NCBI RefSeq assembly: GCF_030445035.2 | Contig: NC_080677.1 | Span: 155,745,169 to 155,809,168, forward strand | Source of the DNA: Dasypus novemcinctus | Lineage: Eukaryota; Chordata; Mammalia; Cingulata; Dasypodidae | DNA: 64,000 bases | Direction: 5' to 3' | Shown here: positions 1-13,490 of the stretch, in pieces | How the letters are laid out: each line of letters starts with the position of its first letter | Numbering within the stretch: the stretch's first letter is position 1 | Translations under genes and position numbers: made by a program | Notes under the pieces: model-generated | What the model saw: the letters and a program-made list of their open reading frames with translations, nothing else | What the model was told of the DNA's origin: nothing | Database searches by the model: none

Positions 1-118
1 CACAACAACAGAAGCGGACAAAGAAGACGCAGCAAAAAGACACAGAGAAGAGACAACCGGGCGGGGGGGGGGGGGGGGGGAGCGGAATAAATAAATAAAT
101 CTTTAAAAAAAAAAAAAA
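1..118 (+). repeat. DAS-SINE, 3' part (cut by window edge)
   Basis: Body sequence acaacagaagcggacaaaga, a cagcaaaaagacacagagaa block, a long G-run (61-80 with neighbours), then aataaataaatcttt and an A-tail ending at 118. All of these are hallmarks of the other complete copies in this window. The tRNA head lies outside the window. Confidence 0.88.
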
Positions 119-1028
119 GAAGTCTGAAGCATGGACTTTATTCAGAGCAATAGATGAAAACAACAGATTTTAGTTTTCAAACAGATTTTACTACATTTTT
201 GAAGACTTGAATTAAAGTCACTGGAAATAGAAGTTGGTGTGAGGGAGGGAAGGAGATGGTGCTTCACTAAAAGCCTTATTTACTGGGAGAAATTTCTGCC
301 CTGCCTCACACTGTGGCTGCAGGGGCGTATAGTTATATTGGCTTATGTGTGGGGTCTGGCTAATTGCCATCCAAGAGTAGTTCTTAATCTTCAAAATACA
401 TGAGAATCATCTCTGGAAGTTCAATTTTTAATAAAACTCTTTAGATGAGTCAAGGGGGCGGCAGAAAAGGCCCTGCAAACAGTGAATGGGAGGCAAGGCG
501 ACAGCAACCCCCAAGAGACCTGTAGCATCACCTCTGCCTGGCCCTGGACTGAAGATCTGGACACAGGCAAGGAAAGAAGCAATGGCCTCCTGGGGACAGA
601 GCCAGGACCAAGGACAAGAAAACCTGTCCTGTGGTTCCCTAATGACAAGCTTGCTACCCTCTGCCCTGCTAGGAGGGTATTAGATGCTCCTGGGCAAGAA
701 CCCTGAAGTAGGAGGATGAACATGACCCTGAGTCCATCTGTGAAGTCCAGGGCAAGCTTGGGACCGTCTTTGGCTTTGCGCAGTTCACCATTTTCCACTG
801 GCAGCCCACCTACCCAACTATAGCCTCCAACAACTCCCTACCTTCAGCATTTTCTCCCAGTGAAAAGTCTTGGAAACGGGGAAATTGGGAACAAAACCTG
901 CCCCAAGATAGGCTCCTCTGAGGTGACTGGCTGATTCCCACAGGGAAGACATAGGGCTGTCCCAGCTACTTGACCACAGACTCTTGCAGTGATTGTTGCT
1001 GAATGTCCTGAATGGGAACATCTATTGA
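119..1028. other. Unassigned downstream flank
   Basis: No gene recognised. Several short open frames on both strands have no resemblance I can name and lie in overlapping frames. The stretch precedes the Q/P-rich frame at 1029 and may be part of the same dead element. Confidence 0.4.
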
Positions 1029-1826
1029 CAAGGCATTCTACAAAGTTTTCTAAAATCCAAACACCCAAGGATTCCCCAGGAGATACTTCTCGACCTGAGA
1101 TCCAGTCAGCAATGTGAAGGCTGCTCCATTGGCTGCTTGGACATTTTCCTAACTGGCAGATGCCTTAGATCAGGGTCTCAGGATGATAATTCAACATGTT
1201 TCATCCCAGGACCAACACCTGGCCAGGGCGAGCAGCAAGGGCAGACCCTGCAGGTCTATCTGCCCACGTCCCAGCAGTGGCAGCAGGAGCAGCCTGCCCT
1301 AGGAGGGCAGCAGTCACAGACGCTGCAGGCCTATCTCCCCATGTTCCAGTATTTGCAGCAGCTGCAGATACCGCAGCCTGGCCAGTGAGGGCAGCAGAGG
1401 CAGATGCTGCAGGCCTACCAACCCACTTACCAGCAATGGCAGCCACAGATACTACAGGCCTATCCGCCCACGTTCCAGTACCCGCAGCAGCTCAGCTCAG
1501 CCGGCCAGCAGGCACGAGTTACAGACCCATCATCCTCTCCCCCAGGGCAGTCGTGGTCAACATCAAGACTGTCAGGGAAAGGCAGCTGCCAACTCTGCCA
1601 ATCTGGGGCAGTAATGTCAAGAGTCCCTAAATTAACAGCCCTTGTGGAGAACTCACTCCAGACATATACACCCACACACATGAACATGCTCGCCCTCTCC
1701 CAGAGCTGCAGAATTTGGGGCAGCCCTTGCAGAATCTGGAATCATGAAGAAAATACCTATTCTGGAGCTTTTGGAACCACTTCCACAGACCCAGAAGCAG
1801 GTTTATATTGGCTGCAAAACCCCTGA
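1029..1826 (+). pseudogene. Q/P-rich reading frame with one internal stop, unknown origin
   Basis: One frame is open from about 1029 to 1826 apart from a single TGA at 1386-1388. Its centre is rich in Gln, Pro, Tyr and Leu. It repeats a unit beginning LQ(A/V)Y(L/Q/P)PT, whose DNA copies start at 1248, 1323, 1407 and 1452. The spacings (75, 84 and 45 bp) are all multiples of three, which suggests the repeats arose in coding sequence. No ATG sits at the open start, and no introns or splice signals were evident. I do not recognise the protein. It may be a degraded retrocopy or a lineage gene killed by a nonsense change; chance openness of a GC-richer patch is also possible. Confidence 0.4.
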
Positions 1827-3892
1827 TAATCTCAACTGCAGGATGGCTAGGTGCCCCGCCTCAAAGGTTCTAGACATCATCTCAGAGACAGAAATTGGCA
1901 CAGGAGATTCCAGAGAGGGCACCCTCTGCTGCCACAGTCAACTGCCTGGGTTGCTCAGTGCCAAGAGGTCCATTCACCTCTGGCTGCCTCTGGAACATCA
2001 GGGTCATTGTGCAGTGCTCCTGAGATCTAAATGTTCATTTGTTCAGGGTTTAATAATTTCAAAGGGACACCTCTCTAGTGCCCACGACCTCATGGCTGCA
2101 TCTCTGTAGGAGTAACAGGACCTACTCTGTGGGGCCAGCCACTGCTGCTGTTTTATTAAAATACCATTAATGCAAGTTATACAAGTTAAATTTCAACAAT
2201 TAATGGAGTCACACCCCCCACCCGCATTCCTCTTCTCAGATACAGGTACAAGACTCAGGGGCTTGTCCTGATGGGCAGAGTCACCAAGTGCAGCAAACAT
2301 TCTGACTCATTCTCCTAAAATGGGGACATTAAATCTTATTTCTGGAGAAATCATTGCAGTTAGCCTGGAACTTTGAGGAAAAACAGTATCTCGCCTTAAT
2401 TTGTGGAGTTAGCCCAGGGGGAAAGGTGCAGGTTATACTATAGCTTTCATTTTCCCCCTAATGAATCAATAAAGCTGTTAAATGTTCTTTTTCTGAGTCC
2501 CTGGATTCCCCTGCTACTCCTTGTCCTCCACCATATTTGGTTTCAGAACCAGGAGCTCTTCAGCTTGGCACCGGGGCCCTCTTTTCCCTTGCCAACTTAT
2601 CTTCTAAGCCTTGTCTTCCTTTACATGTCACCAAATGGCTCTAATTGTTAAGTCTTGAGCAAAGTCCATGACTGTTCCTCAGCCAGGCCATTGCTTATGA
2701 CTTCCCCTTAGCCAGGGTTAGCTTTATCTCTAAAATCCAAAGACTAAACACTTACATTTTCATAGTTGAAAACGACAGAACCTATTTTTGGTTGTGGATA
2801 TATAGTTGAGTCTGCTTCCTATATATGGATATCACAACATATAGAATACATGTCTATTTGTCTGTTAAGTATGTGTTCTAGTTCTTCTCTTAAACATTGC
2901 TGCAGAAAAATTAAAGAGAACTTTCTGTTAGTGCAAGTATGGAAGGTTAGGTGCTAGAAACTAACACAAATTGCTCCAGAAAAATTAAAAACTGTACCTA
3001 GAACAGGAAGAATTGTTCAGCACAAGTAAATACATGATGTCAGGTGTAAAGGTTGAACTATGTGTGTTACAGGCTAATATGATGGCAAAAAACAAAAAAG
3101 CAAAATAAAACAAAAAAACCACTGGTAATACAGTAATGCTAAAATATGTAAATACAAATTAAAAACTCACTCAAAATAACTGCTATTTTTAACTGTTACT
3201 TTTTCATCACCTAAACAAATGGTGGCTGATAAGATAGCTGGGTAACTACAAATATTACATGACATAGGCATTATAGAAATAACTGACATAATATTAAAGC
3301 ACTAAATTATTATTTCACCTACCTAAAAATGCATGTGCACCAAAGTTTTTTGTTCATGAATATGGCATACTGATAACATATGCATAAAGTATAAACAAGA
3401 CAACTTTAAAATTCTTTCTTAACTCAAGATTTTTAAGAAGCATTTTGACCTAAAAGGCTTCATATTTGGTCTTAGCCCAGACATAGATATTTTGGAAAAT
3501 TGGAAGAAAAATTGTATTTCATAGTGTTTGAGGTGTCTTGCTATGATTGGGAAAAGAAGGTATTTTCCTCATTCTTATTTAGGCACTTTGTACTCAAATT
3601 CACACATGGTATAAATTTAAACTATGAACTGGCATGTAATAAATCCTCTACGAGGAAATCACAATCCAGAAATAAAAGCTGGCAGTTTCTGATTTCTGAG
3701 CCAGAGCAGAGCAGAGGCCAACATTTGCAGTACCCTGCTTTCCTTAGTGGTGAATTAGGCATTCATTCCAAGCAGGTGTTCTTTCATGGTCATCCAAAGC
3801 CCAATTCAACTTAAATGTGGGCCAGCAGGGCATCGTTTAAAAGCTCCTTACAAGAAAGCAAACGAAATGAATAGTACACATTCCTATACGAT
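1827..3892. other. Intergenic stretch without recognised gene
   Basis: Contains an open frame in another phase at 1744-2109 that overlaps the end of the Q/P-rich frame and may be a frameshifted remnant. After that there is AT-rich sequence with only short chance frames. No repeat family was recognised with confidence. Confidence 0.4.
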
Positions 3893-5448
3893 TTAAAAAA
3901 AAAAAAAAAAAAAAAAAGGGAGGGGAGATCAGAAGCTGGAATCAAAACGAGCTCAACAGTTTCCAGTAACAGCAGACTAGGTTATATACACCAACTCTTG
4001 CACTGAAAACAACTAAAGAGCAGGGCAAAACAAAACATTTGCTTGAAAGCATCAGAATGCTAACAAGACAGTGAAAAATTATAGGACCAAGACTGTGGAG
4101 AAGCAAACTTATAGAGGAGAAACTACCACTGGGGGCTTCTTTTTTCCCTATGGCCATCTATTAACCAAAGGGTGGCCCAGAGATGAGCAGAGCTTTATAA
4201 AGACCCTAAACTCCAATTTGAAAAACTGGAGTTTAACCCAAGGAGAAGGGGCCAAAATAAATGCTCCTGGCTTTGGACTGGGATCACCCACACACACTAC
4301 AGGGCAACATTCTAGGAATAAAAATGAACATGCATTTGGAACTGATTCCAACTTCAAAATCTCAAGCCCTTATGGATTAAGGTGATCCAGAATCACAAGA
4401 GCCCCTAACTCAACTTCCAAAAGCAAAAATGAATTGGTAACATAATCTTTTCTCAAATAGCCTCTACATTTTTCACATACAGTGCCAATATATAAAATAC
4501 ACAAAATCACCACCACTAACCACCATATTAGGAGAGAAGTCCTCATGAAGAACAGAAACAGACTCAGTGGGGAACTAGATAATCAAGTTATCAGATTTTA
4601 TTTTTTAAAGATTTTTTAAAATTTCTCTCCCCTTCCTTCCCCCCACCCCCCCATCCCAGTTGTCTGCTCTCTATGTCCATTCGCTGTGTGTTCTTCTGTG
4701 ACCGCTTCTATCCTTATCAGTGGCACCGGGAATCTGTTTCTTTTTGTTGCGTCATCTTGCTGTGTCAGCTCTCCATGTGTGCAGCATCACTCCTGGGGAG
4801 GCTGCACTTTCTTTCACGCTAGGTGGCTCTCCTTACGGGGTGCACTCCCCACGCACATCAGCACTGTGCATGGGCCAGCTCCACACGGGTCAAGGAGGCC
4901 CGGGGTTTGAACCGTGGACCTCCCATGTGGTAGGCAGACACCCTATCCATTGGGCCAAGTCTGCTTCCCCAGACAGACTTTAAAATAACAATACTTAAGA
5001 GGAGGAAATCAAAGACAAGACTGAGAATTTGGACAGAGAATTTGAAAAAAAAAATTTTTTTAAGGTACCAAATGGAAACTCTAGAAGTGAAAATACACCT
5101 GAAATTAAGAATTCAATGAATGGATTTTAAAAATGAAGACACAGATGAATAAAAAACTATTAAACTGGAATATAGGTCAGAAGAAAATATCTACAATGCA
5201 GGGAAACAGGACACAAAATTCAGGAAAAATTATAAAAGTCAACAGGGACTGAAAACAGATCTAACAAATGTATCTAGAATCCTAGAAGGAATAAAGGAGA
5301 GTGGAGTCAAAGCAATATTTGAAAAGAAATGGTGAGAACATCTTAAAACAGATAAAATATATTTTAAAATCATTAAATAATGTAAACTTCACAGCGTATA
5401 TTCATGTGTGGGCACAACCAGCACAATCAATATTATGGGAAACTCCGT
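3893..5448 (+). repeat. Old L1/HAL1 5'UTR-ORF1 remnant (interrupted by a SINE)
   Basis: It starts after an A-run (about 3896-3917) and contains sequence typical of L1 5' regions. After the SINE at 4597-4970 comes A-rich, ORF1-like sequence (4980-5448) encoding Lys/Glu-rich coiled-coil-like fragments with many stops. Plus orientation. Family level is from memory. Confidence 0.5.
4597..4970 (-). repeat. DAS-SINE, full, antisense
   Basis: Begins with T-rich tail sequence, passes the C-rich block and ttgtctgctctctatgtcc body, and ends with the complement of the tRNA head (ggtttgaaccgtggacctcc B box, gggccaagtctgcttcccc A-box end). Flanks cagatttta/cagacttta may be an eroded target-site duplication. 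Confidence 0.92.
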
Positions 5449-5458
5449 AAGAAAATCT

Positions 5459-5864
5459 AGGGAAGCGGACTTGGCCCAGTGGTTAGGGCGTCCGCCTACC
5501 ACATGGGAAGTCCACAGTTCAGACCCCGGGCCTCCTTGACCAGTGTGGAGCTGGCCCATGTGCAGTGCTGATGCGCGCAAGGAGTGCTGTGCCATGCAGG
5601 GGTGTCCCCACGTAAGGGAGCCCCACAGGCAAGCAGTGCGTCCCATAAGGAGAGCTGCCCAGCGTGAAAGGAAGTTCAGCCTGCCCAAGAATGGCACCGC
5701 ACACATAGAGAGCTGACACAACAAGATGACTCAACAAAAAGAAAACACAGATTCCCGTGCCGCTGACAACAACAGAAGCAGACAAAGAAGAACACGCAGC
5801 AAATAGACATAGAGAACAGACAACTTGGGCCAGGGGGAGAAATAAAATAAATATAAAAAAGAAA
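5459..5864 (+). repeat. DAS-SINE, full
   Basis: Head gggaagcggacttggcccag at the left end, a B box near 5515, the body, then a gggccagggggag block and an A-rich tail. It is flanked by a perfect 10-bp target-site duplication aagaaaatct (5449-5458 and 5865-5874). Confidence 0.95.
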
Positions 5865-5950
5865 AAGAAAATCTCATTATCTTCAATAAATTGCAAGGGG
5901 GAAAGAGATGCAGCAGAAACCTAAAGATTCAGAGACTTAGGAAGTATATT

Positions 5951-6376
5951 GGGAAGCGGATTTGACTCAACTGATAGAGCATCCACCTACCATATAGGAG
6001 GTCCAGGGTTCAAACCCAGGGCTTCCTGACCCGTGTGATAAGCTGGCCCATGTGCAGTGCTGATGGACGTAAGGAGTGCTGTGCCACAGGGGTGTTCCCC
6101 ACATAGGGGAGCCCCACGCACAAGGAGTGCACCACATAAGGAGAGCTGCCCTGCACAAAAAAAGTGCAGCCTGCCCAGGAGTGGCACTGCACACAGGGAG
6201 AGCTGACGCAGCAAGATGACGCAACAAAAAGAGACACAGAGTCCTGGTGTGGCCAACAAGAATGCAAGTGGACACAGAAGAACACACAGCAAATGGACAC
6301 AAAGAGCAGACAACGAGGGGCGGGGAGGGGAGACAAGGGGAGAGAAAGAAATAAATCTTTAAAAATATATATATAT
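5951..6376 (+). repeat. DAS-SINE, full, variant head
   Basis: Head gggaagcggatttgactcaa with a gatagagcat A-box region, B box ggtccagggttcaaa, conserved body, a GGGG-rich block, and an aaataaatctttaaaaatat tail ending in an AT microsatellite. It is only about 85 bp from the previous SINE. Confidence 0.93.
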
Positions 6377-6748
6377 AGCAATCAACATATGGACTTGGGA
6401 GCCCACACTTTGGGGAAAAGAAAATGTGATATCCATATGACAACTGGACACTTAAACACTCATTGAATATGATATTAAAGAATCATTGGTATTATTTGTT
6501 CCATTTAGATATGATAATAGTTTTGTGATTATGTTAGGGAAAAAAAATTCTTATAAAGAAACTGACATTCACAGATGAAATGGGAGAATGACTGGAATTT
6601 GCTACAAATAATGCAGAAGAGGTAAATAAATGAGGTTGTTAATGAAAGACAGTTTGTTAATAGTTGAAAGGGGTGATGGATTTATGCAACTTCACTATAC
6701 TTTTCAATTCAACTTTGTCTATTCAAATTCCTTCATAATAAAGTTTTA
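6377..6748 (+). repeat. L1/HAL1-type 3' end remnant
   Basis: AT-rich stretch with the tatgataatagttttgtgat... and ...ccttcataataaagtttt pattern that I associate with old L1-class 3'UTR ends. It ends just before antisense L1 sequence. Family assignment is tentative. Confidence 0.4.
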
Positions 6749-6749
6749 A

Positions 6750-8935
6750 ATAATTATTGGTAAGATTGATCAATTTTACTGTTTCTTTTTTCACTTTAAT
6801 TTCTTCTATGTGATGTCTTTGTTGCCTATTGATTTATAAGAGCTCATTATATATTAGAAAAATTAGCTCCTTTTCATTGTTATTCGAAATTTTCTAGTTT
6901 TATCTTTATGGTTGTTTTGTGGCATAGCTTTCCATTTTACAGTAGTCAAATTTACCAATATTTTATTTTAGACATGCATGTCATACTTAAGCTCTTCCTG
7001 ACTCTAAGTTAAATATTTGTCATGATTTATTTCAATATTTTATGATTTCATTTTTCCCCTCTACATTTAAGTTCTGATTCATCTGAAACTTATATTAGAA
7101 GAATTAGGTCAGATTCAAACTTTCATTTCTTCCATTAGTTACCAGTTTTCCAAACAAAATGTATTGAACAATCCATCTTTCTACTAATTTGAAATGCTGT
7201 CATTATCACATTACTAAATCCCCATATATATTTTGAGAATATTTCTGGATTATCTATACTGTTCCAATGATTTGTTTTATCCTGAACCTGTAGCATTCTG
7301 TTCTATTTACCTTATTATTTGTTTGTCTCAAATTTTAAAAAGTTATTCTAATTATGTTTATGTTGCCTTCTACCTATTCTCCTATGCTTACTCTTCCCAA
7401 ATATATTTCAGGTACACTTTCATCAAATTTTTTTAAATTCATACAGGATTTTTAAAAGTTTTACATTTTGAAATACTTTCAAACTTACTTACAAAAATAA
7501 TACAAACTCCACACACAGAACTCCAACATATCCTGACACCCTCTTCCCCAATACCCAGATCCATCAATTTTAGTATTTTGCCACATTTCCCCTCTCTCCT
7601 TCCTTCCCTCTTTCTTTCAACCTATTTATCAATCCATTTCTGAACACTTGAGTATAGGTTATATACATCATGCTCCTTGAACCCTTAATACTGCCATGTA
7701 CATTTCCTAAAAACAAGAATATTCACTTATATAAACCACCTTAAGGGAATTTATCAAGTTCAAGAATTTTAACATAGATACAAAGCTTTCAGTCTATATT
7801 CCAATTTTTTCATATGTCCCAATAATATCCCTCTGAGCACTTTCTCCTCCCTCACTACATTAAGTATTGTACTTAATTGTTATTGTCTCTTTAGTTGCTC
7901 TTCCTTTCTTCCTTTTTTTAAATTGTGGGAACGTATATATAACATGAACTTTCCTATCTCAACCACACCCAAGCTTACCATTCAATGGGACAAATCACAT
8001 TCATAATGTTGTGGTAATATCATCACCTTCCATTACTAATACTTTCCCATTTCCCCAAACAGAAATGCTAAACCCATCATGCATTAACTCCCCATTCCTA
8101 CTGTCCCTCACCTGTATTCTTAATTTCTGTCTCTATGAGCTTGCATATTCTACAGTATTTTCTTTGCAGTTGTCATGGTGCTTATATTTAACATTCTAAA
8201 TCTGTAACAATCTCATTTGCTTTGATACCAACTTAACTTCAATAGTATATACAAACCAGGTCCTAAATCCCTCCATTCCCTCCACTACTATGTAGCTCTT
8301 GTCAGAAATTACAAATTCATACATTATGACCCCAAAACCACTGATATATCATTACATTTTATGCATTTGCCTTTTATATCCTACAGGAAATAAAAAATGG
8401 AGTTACAAACCAAAAATACAATAGCATTGGCATTTATATTTACCAGTGTCTTTGCCCTCCCTGAAGATCTTTATTTTTTCATGCAGCTTTGATCTATAGT
8501 CTATTGTCCTTTCCTTACAATCTGCAGAACTTAACTTCCCTTGTAGCGTTGGTGTAGGGTGACAAACTCCCTCAAGTTTTGTTTATCTGGTAATGACTTT
8601 TTATCTCCCTTATTTTTAAAAGACAATTTTGCTAGATAAAGAATACTTGGGTGGCACACTTTTGCTTTCAGCTCTCTAAATATGTCATCCCACTGCCCTC
8701 TTGCTTCCATGGTGTCTGTTGAGAAATTAGCATTTAATTTTATTGAAGATTACATGACATCTTGCTTCTCTCTTGTGGCTTTCAGAATTTTCTCTTTATG
8801 TTGGCATTAGACAGACTTTAATATGCTGTGGCCTGGGTCTATTTGGGTTTTTCCTGTTTGGAGTTTCTTGAGCTTTGGGAGAGATGTTTCTGTCAGTTCT
8901 TTCTGGGTGTCCTTTTAAAGGATTTTAATTGTGAC
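6750..8935 (-). repeat. Old L1 fragments, antisense
   Basis: Two antisense blocks of L1 type: about 6750-7440 (complement of an ORF2 C-terminal end) and 7440-8935 (complement of 3'UTR-like sequence, related to the copy at 33862-34600 in the acaggacagt...cacacacagaact region). No frame of useful length is left. Confidence 0.55.
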
Positions 8936-10654
8936 TGCATCGCATCAATAAATATATATATGTAGGCAGAACTGTTATGCTTATATTAAGGTTTTCTACT
9001 CAAGAACAAAAATAACTTTTCCACTTATTCAAACCTTTATTATCTTGGTAAATGGCTGAGTTTGATTTACAGTGTCTGGTATAGAGCAAGCCTTGGGTAA
9101 ATGTTTAATGGAGGAATGACTCTCCATTACACCAGTTATTTTGGGATTGTCATTATTAGAGAACTTTGAAAGCTTCAAGAAGCCAGTGGAGTTTATAAAC
9201 AGAATTAATGTCTTTAGGAACATGCTGTACTATTAACAGAAAAATGCTATACTATTTATCAATCATAATTCTTTAATCAGTATTTTCTATATATATCTAC
9301 AACCAAATGTTTACTAATATTTAGAATGACCTCAAATCTCTGTAAAATTCCAAGATATTTTAAACCACGAGCAAACAAAAAGATATAGTTTAAAGTTGAT
9401 ATACCAGAAAGCATACTTGACTGAATCCCAGTCCTTTGAAAATGGATGGTTTACAATGGAGACAGAAGAGAGAAAAAAACCAAGCTAGAAAACTGGATAA
9501 TAGATGATTACATCAAGTTAGGAAAGAGGTTATAAGGATCTGAAACTAAGCTAATGACAACAGAAATAGAAAAAAATTAATGAAAAGAAAAAAAAAAACA
9601 ACTAAAATAATCCAAGTTTAAGCTATGTGGCAGAGAATAACCACACTAACAACAGAAACAGGCAAACTATGGAGTTTTCAAAAGGAAGAAAGAAAACAAT
9701 CAATTTAACACAGGTTGAACTGAAGGTAAAGAGTGGAAATTAAAACACAAAGTCCTGTGCACAAAGAAGACGAGTCCTGAGTCCTAGCAGGTGAGACTGA
9801 GATAATGATTTGGCAGTCATCTGCCCAGAGATAACAACAAGACCCCAGAAATCAATGTTACCTGAAAAATGTGTTTATTTGAACCTGTCTTACTTCTTAA
9901 CAAGCAGATAACTGAAGTGTTACTCTTCCCCGTTATTCTAAGTATAGTTTCTCCTTTAAAAACAAAAACAGATTAAATATAAAAATATGCAAAAGGTGGC
10001 ATCATTTTCTTTTCTAAAAAAATCAAATAACTATTTAAAGCTGAAGAACACTACTTAATATTAATATCTGAACTTTATAACCAGTAATCAAGTTAGGAAA
10101 TCCCAAAGACATTTAATGCAGGTTCAGTTAGAGAATCCAGAGAAAGCAAGTTAACATACATAGATCATGAACAAAGAGCCCGTCTATATCACCAAGCCTA
10201 ACTGCTAAGGAAGGAAAGCAATAAGGAGGAGCTTGTGCTAGTTTTATATTGATATGCACATTTAGAGAGTAACAATACACATTTTAGATGGAGTCACGAA
10301 AAATAAATCTGGCTTTGAGTTTCAAATCACCTTGCAAGACGTTCGGCCAGCTTCATAATCCACCTTTTGCTTCACCATCAATTTTTAAGACAATGTAGAA
10401 TTAGATTGAACAAGTTAAAATGCTATTTCACTCTACTTACCAAGCCCATGTGCAAATATAATTAGGAAAAGGTTAATCTGTATTAGTCAGCCAAAGGGGT
10501 GCTGATGCAAAGTATCAGTAACTTTATAATAGGAAAAGCTTCATTCTACCTAACAACTTAAGCTTGTTAAAATATTTGAGTGACACAGAATATAATGTAC
10601 TTAATTTATAATTTTTCATTAATTCGCTCCATTTGAGAGTATCCATAATAGTAC
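8936..10654. other. Intergenic stretch without recognised gene
   Basis: AT-rich with short A-runs and an AT microsatellite near 8951-8962. Only chance frames were seen. I recognise no repeat here with confidence. Confidence 0.4.
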
Positions 10655-10870
10655 GGTTTTTAAAGCAGTTTTACTGAGATATATTCACATACCATACAAC
10701 CTATCCAAAGTATAGTCAATTGCTTTCAGTATAGTCGCAATGCTGTGCATTCATTATCACAAAGAATTTTATAACAATTTCATTACTCCAAAAAGAAAAA
10801 CTCCACCCTTTAACATTCACCTCTCAATCCCTCTACCCTTCTGTAGCATGTTTTCAATGTGCCAGATTTT
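10655..10870 (-). repeat. L1 3' fragment, antisense
   Basis: The pattern ttactgagatatattcacat, accatacaac and tgctgtgcattcattatcac is the complement of a common L1 3'UTR stretch. The same motif occurs at 62515-62660. Confidence 0.6.
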
Positions 10871-11765
10871 AAAATAAACCCAGACAAAAAATAATCTACA
10901 ATATTTTTCATTTAGATTTGGCCAAATTAGGTATTTTACTAGACTATATATTCATCATAGTGTTAATAATATTTACAACTTTATGCTATTATCTTTCCAA
11001 TACTGTCTTTAAAATGTCTCCGCGCTAAATTCTAAAAGCTCAGACGTTTGCTGCGAAAACAATGCTTACATGTATCCATATGAGAGTAGACAGAAAAAGT
11101 GAATACCTTAAATCTAGCTTTGACTCCATTGAATATTTAACTGTGGGTGAAAAATTGCATGTGTGCGTGCACACATATATAACATAAACATGAGGAATCA
11201 CATTTAAAATATGAAGCATATTTCCTACTAGTTTGATGGGATTTTATATATCCTGTATCATAGATATTACAGATTAAAGATTCCATCCAAATAGACATTT
11301 TCTGGGAGTTGCTCCATGGGAATTCCAGAGGAAAGTTGTAATGTTTATATTCTTTGGAATCTGTTATCTTCAAGTAATTGAACTCAGCATGGAAACCAAA
11401 ATAAGCTTTTCAAGCATTTAAAATTATTTCCAACATCATCTCAAAGCAAAAAGTGATTTTTAGTCATGTTTTAATCCTTTCCAAGTATATACTGTAAAAA
11501 AAAGTCCTCATTAATAAAATCTCACATAAAATAATATACAAGTCATGACCTGATATTTCCTGTTCATAGCTTTAAATTACCTAAACTTTCCTTCCTTATT
11601 AAATGTTAAGAAGGAAGACTCTTCTGAGGTATGTAAGAATCAGCTTCCAGACCTTTGTGGAAATTTTACAGTGGGAACCTATGGTAGTGAAACATGCTTA
11701 AAAAGCAGAGATCTAAATTAATGTGGTATTACCAGTTTAATCCTCTAAAAACATGGCTTTAACTT
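10871..11765. other. Intergenic stretch without recognised gene
   Basis: AT-rich, no recognised gene or clear repeat. A short minus-strand frame at 11137-11373 has no features of a protein I know. Confidence 0.4.
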
Positions 11766-12010
11766 TGATGGTTTCCTTGCACAAAATCCTTCAATGGTTT
11801 ATCACTGAAAATATATTCAGCTTCCTTGGTTTCTCATAGCCAGGTCTTCACAATCTTGCTCTAACTTGACTCTTTCTCACCAGTCTGGACTTCCAATGTC
11901 CAAACATGATTGCCTCTTTCCTGACTCCTATGAAAGCTGTTCCCTTTTCCCTTCAAGACACACCGTACCCTATTTAACGAAGCCTTTTCTGATCATTCCA
12001 ACCAGAAATG
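11766..12010 (+). repeat. L2 LINE 3' fragment
   Basis: Contains degenerate versions of the L2 end: cttcaatggtttatcactga, then tcttgctctaacttgactc, cctcttcc... and acgaagccttttctgatca. Old and diverged. Confidence 0.6.
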
Positions 12011-13490
12011 GTTTCTTCCTTATATAGTATTTTGCATGTCCCACTCCTACACTGTTTTTACTGAAGGGACTGAACCCAGATGTGATGACAGCTACTCACC
12101 AATTTGATGCCAAACTGTGGAAAGCAGACATTTTTATTTGGACAAGCTAGGGCTTCTTGGATGGTCCTTCTGCTGTCTCTGCTGCAGATGTTCACTGTGT
12201 TTGCTTAAATGATAGATGTAAATGTAGCTCTGCTCTACTCTGGCACCATCAGGCCATAAGGAGTTGAATAGGAGTGGACTCCTAAGGCCAAGGAATTTCT
12301 AGGCCAAAAGTCTTTGAACAATGTAATTCTGTCTCACCTGACTTTAGCTCTAGAACAAAAGGAATGAAAGCAAGAAGTAAATGAGAACAGGAAGAAAGTC
12401 CCACTTCAAGTGTCCTAATTTTCTCTTCTCCTTTCTGATCATTGAAGGTTTGTGAAGAAGAGCAAACATTCTTTTCCTGGAACGTCTCTGGCCAAAGCTA
12501 TCACTTCCTAAAGATAGGTAATAATACCAGGAATTGTACTAGCGGGCTATAAAACTTGGAATGATAGACACCTGAAATCAGTCTGACACAGGTATTTTCA
12601 TATCAAAATTACTTTCACAAACTGAATAAAAATCAGTGTAGGTGAAAGCAATAGAATGAAAGTCCAATAATATCTGGAAAAGGGAAACACCAAAAAAATT
12701 TTTTTTATTGTTGCAATTTACCAAGAAATGACAATAACAAATAATTGCTGATAACTCCTATAATGTAATAAAATTTGCATGTAAGAAATTTGGGAGTTGA
12801 TACACCGAACTTAAGAAAAAACATTACATTCACAGTCTATAGTCATCTAACTAGAACTTAAACTGCACATTAAAAAATAAGATCATTGTATGTTAAAATT
12901 CATGACGATTAAATCTCCACATTCTGAAAAGTAAGACCTACAAAGTCAAAGTTGTCCTACAAATTACAAGAAAAGAAAATGCTAACACATACACAACTTT
13001 ATGTGCTGAAATGACCCATTTGGACTTAACACCATGTAATAAAGAAAAATGTCCAAATATCTGTCAACAGGAAAAAAAAGAACATTTCATTTAGCAAACA
13101 TTCAATAGTTATGCTTTTTAAAACCCCATTTTAATCCTTAATACAGATAGCTAGACCCACAGAATAACCTAATTAAATTTTAAAAATACAAATGGCTTTG
13201 AATTTAAGACACTGCCTGTATAAAAGAACATGGATATCTGTTTATTGTTTTCAGATGTGAAATCAACTATTGCAGTTAAGTGGCACAAAACTGACTTTGT
13301 TCCATACTAGTTTTATTAGTGAATCTCTCAAAATACCCCAAACAGAGAGCCCATTTTAGTTTCTGACCTAAAATTTGGATGGGAGACTTAAAACCAGTAC
13401 AAATTCTAAATCTGAATTTTGAGTAGAACAATAATCACAGAAAACACTGGAAAGCCATAATTATAGAGATGTGTCATTATATGTACATTC
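12011..13490. other. Intergenic stretch without recognised gene
   Basis: AT-rich sequence with no recognisable protein or repeat that I can name. Many short A-runs and T-runs. Confidence 0.4.

Noticed and set aside
421-798. 125-codon minus-strand frame
   Set aside because: No recognisable motif, overlaps plus-strand frames of similar length, no splice or promoter context.
5389-6466. Several 100-160 codon frames on both strands (also at 19197-19619, 25910-26318, 48578-48960, 55496-56329, 57956-58419, 62000-62500)
   Set aside because: All lie within DAS-SINEs; the same hypothetical peptides recur at every copy in different frames, so they reflect repeat sequence, not genes.
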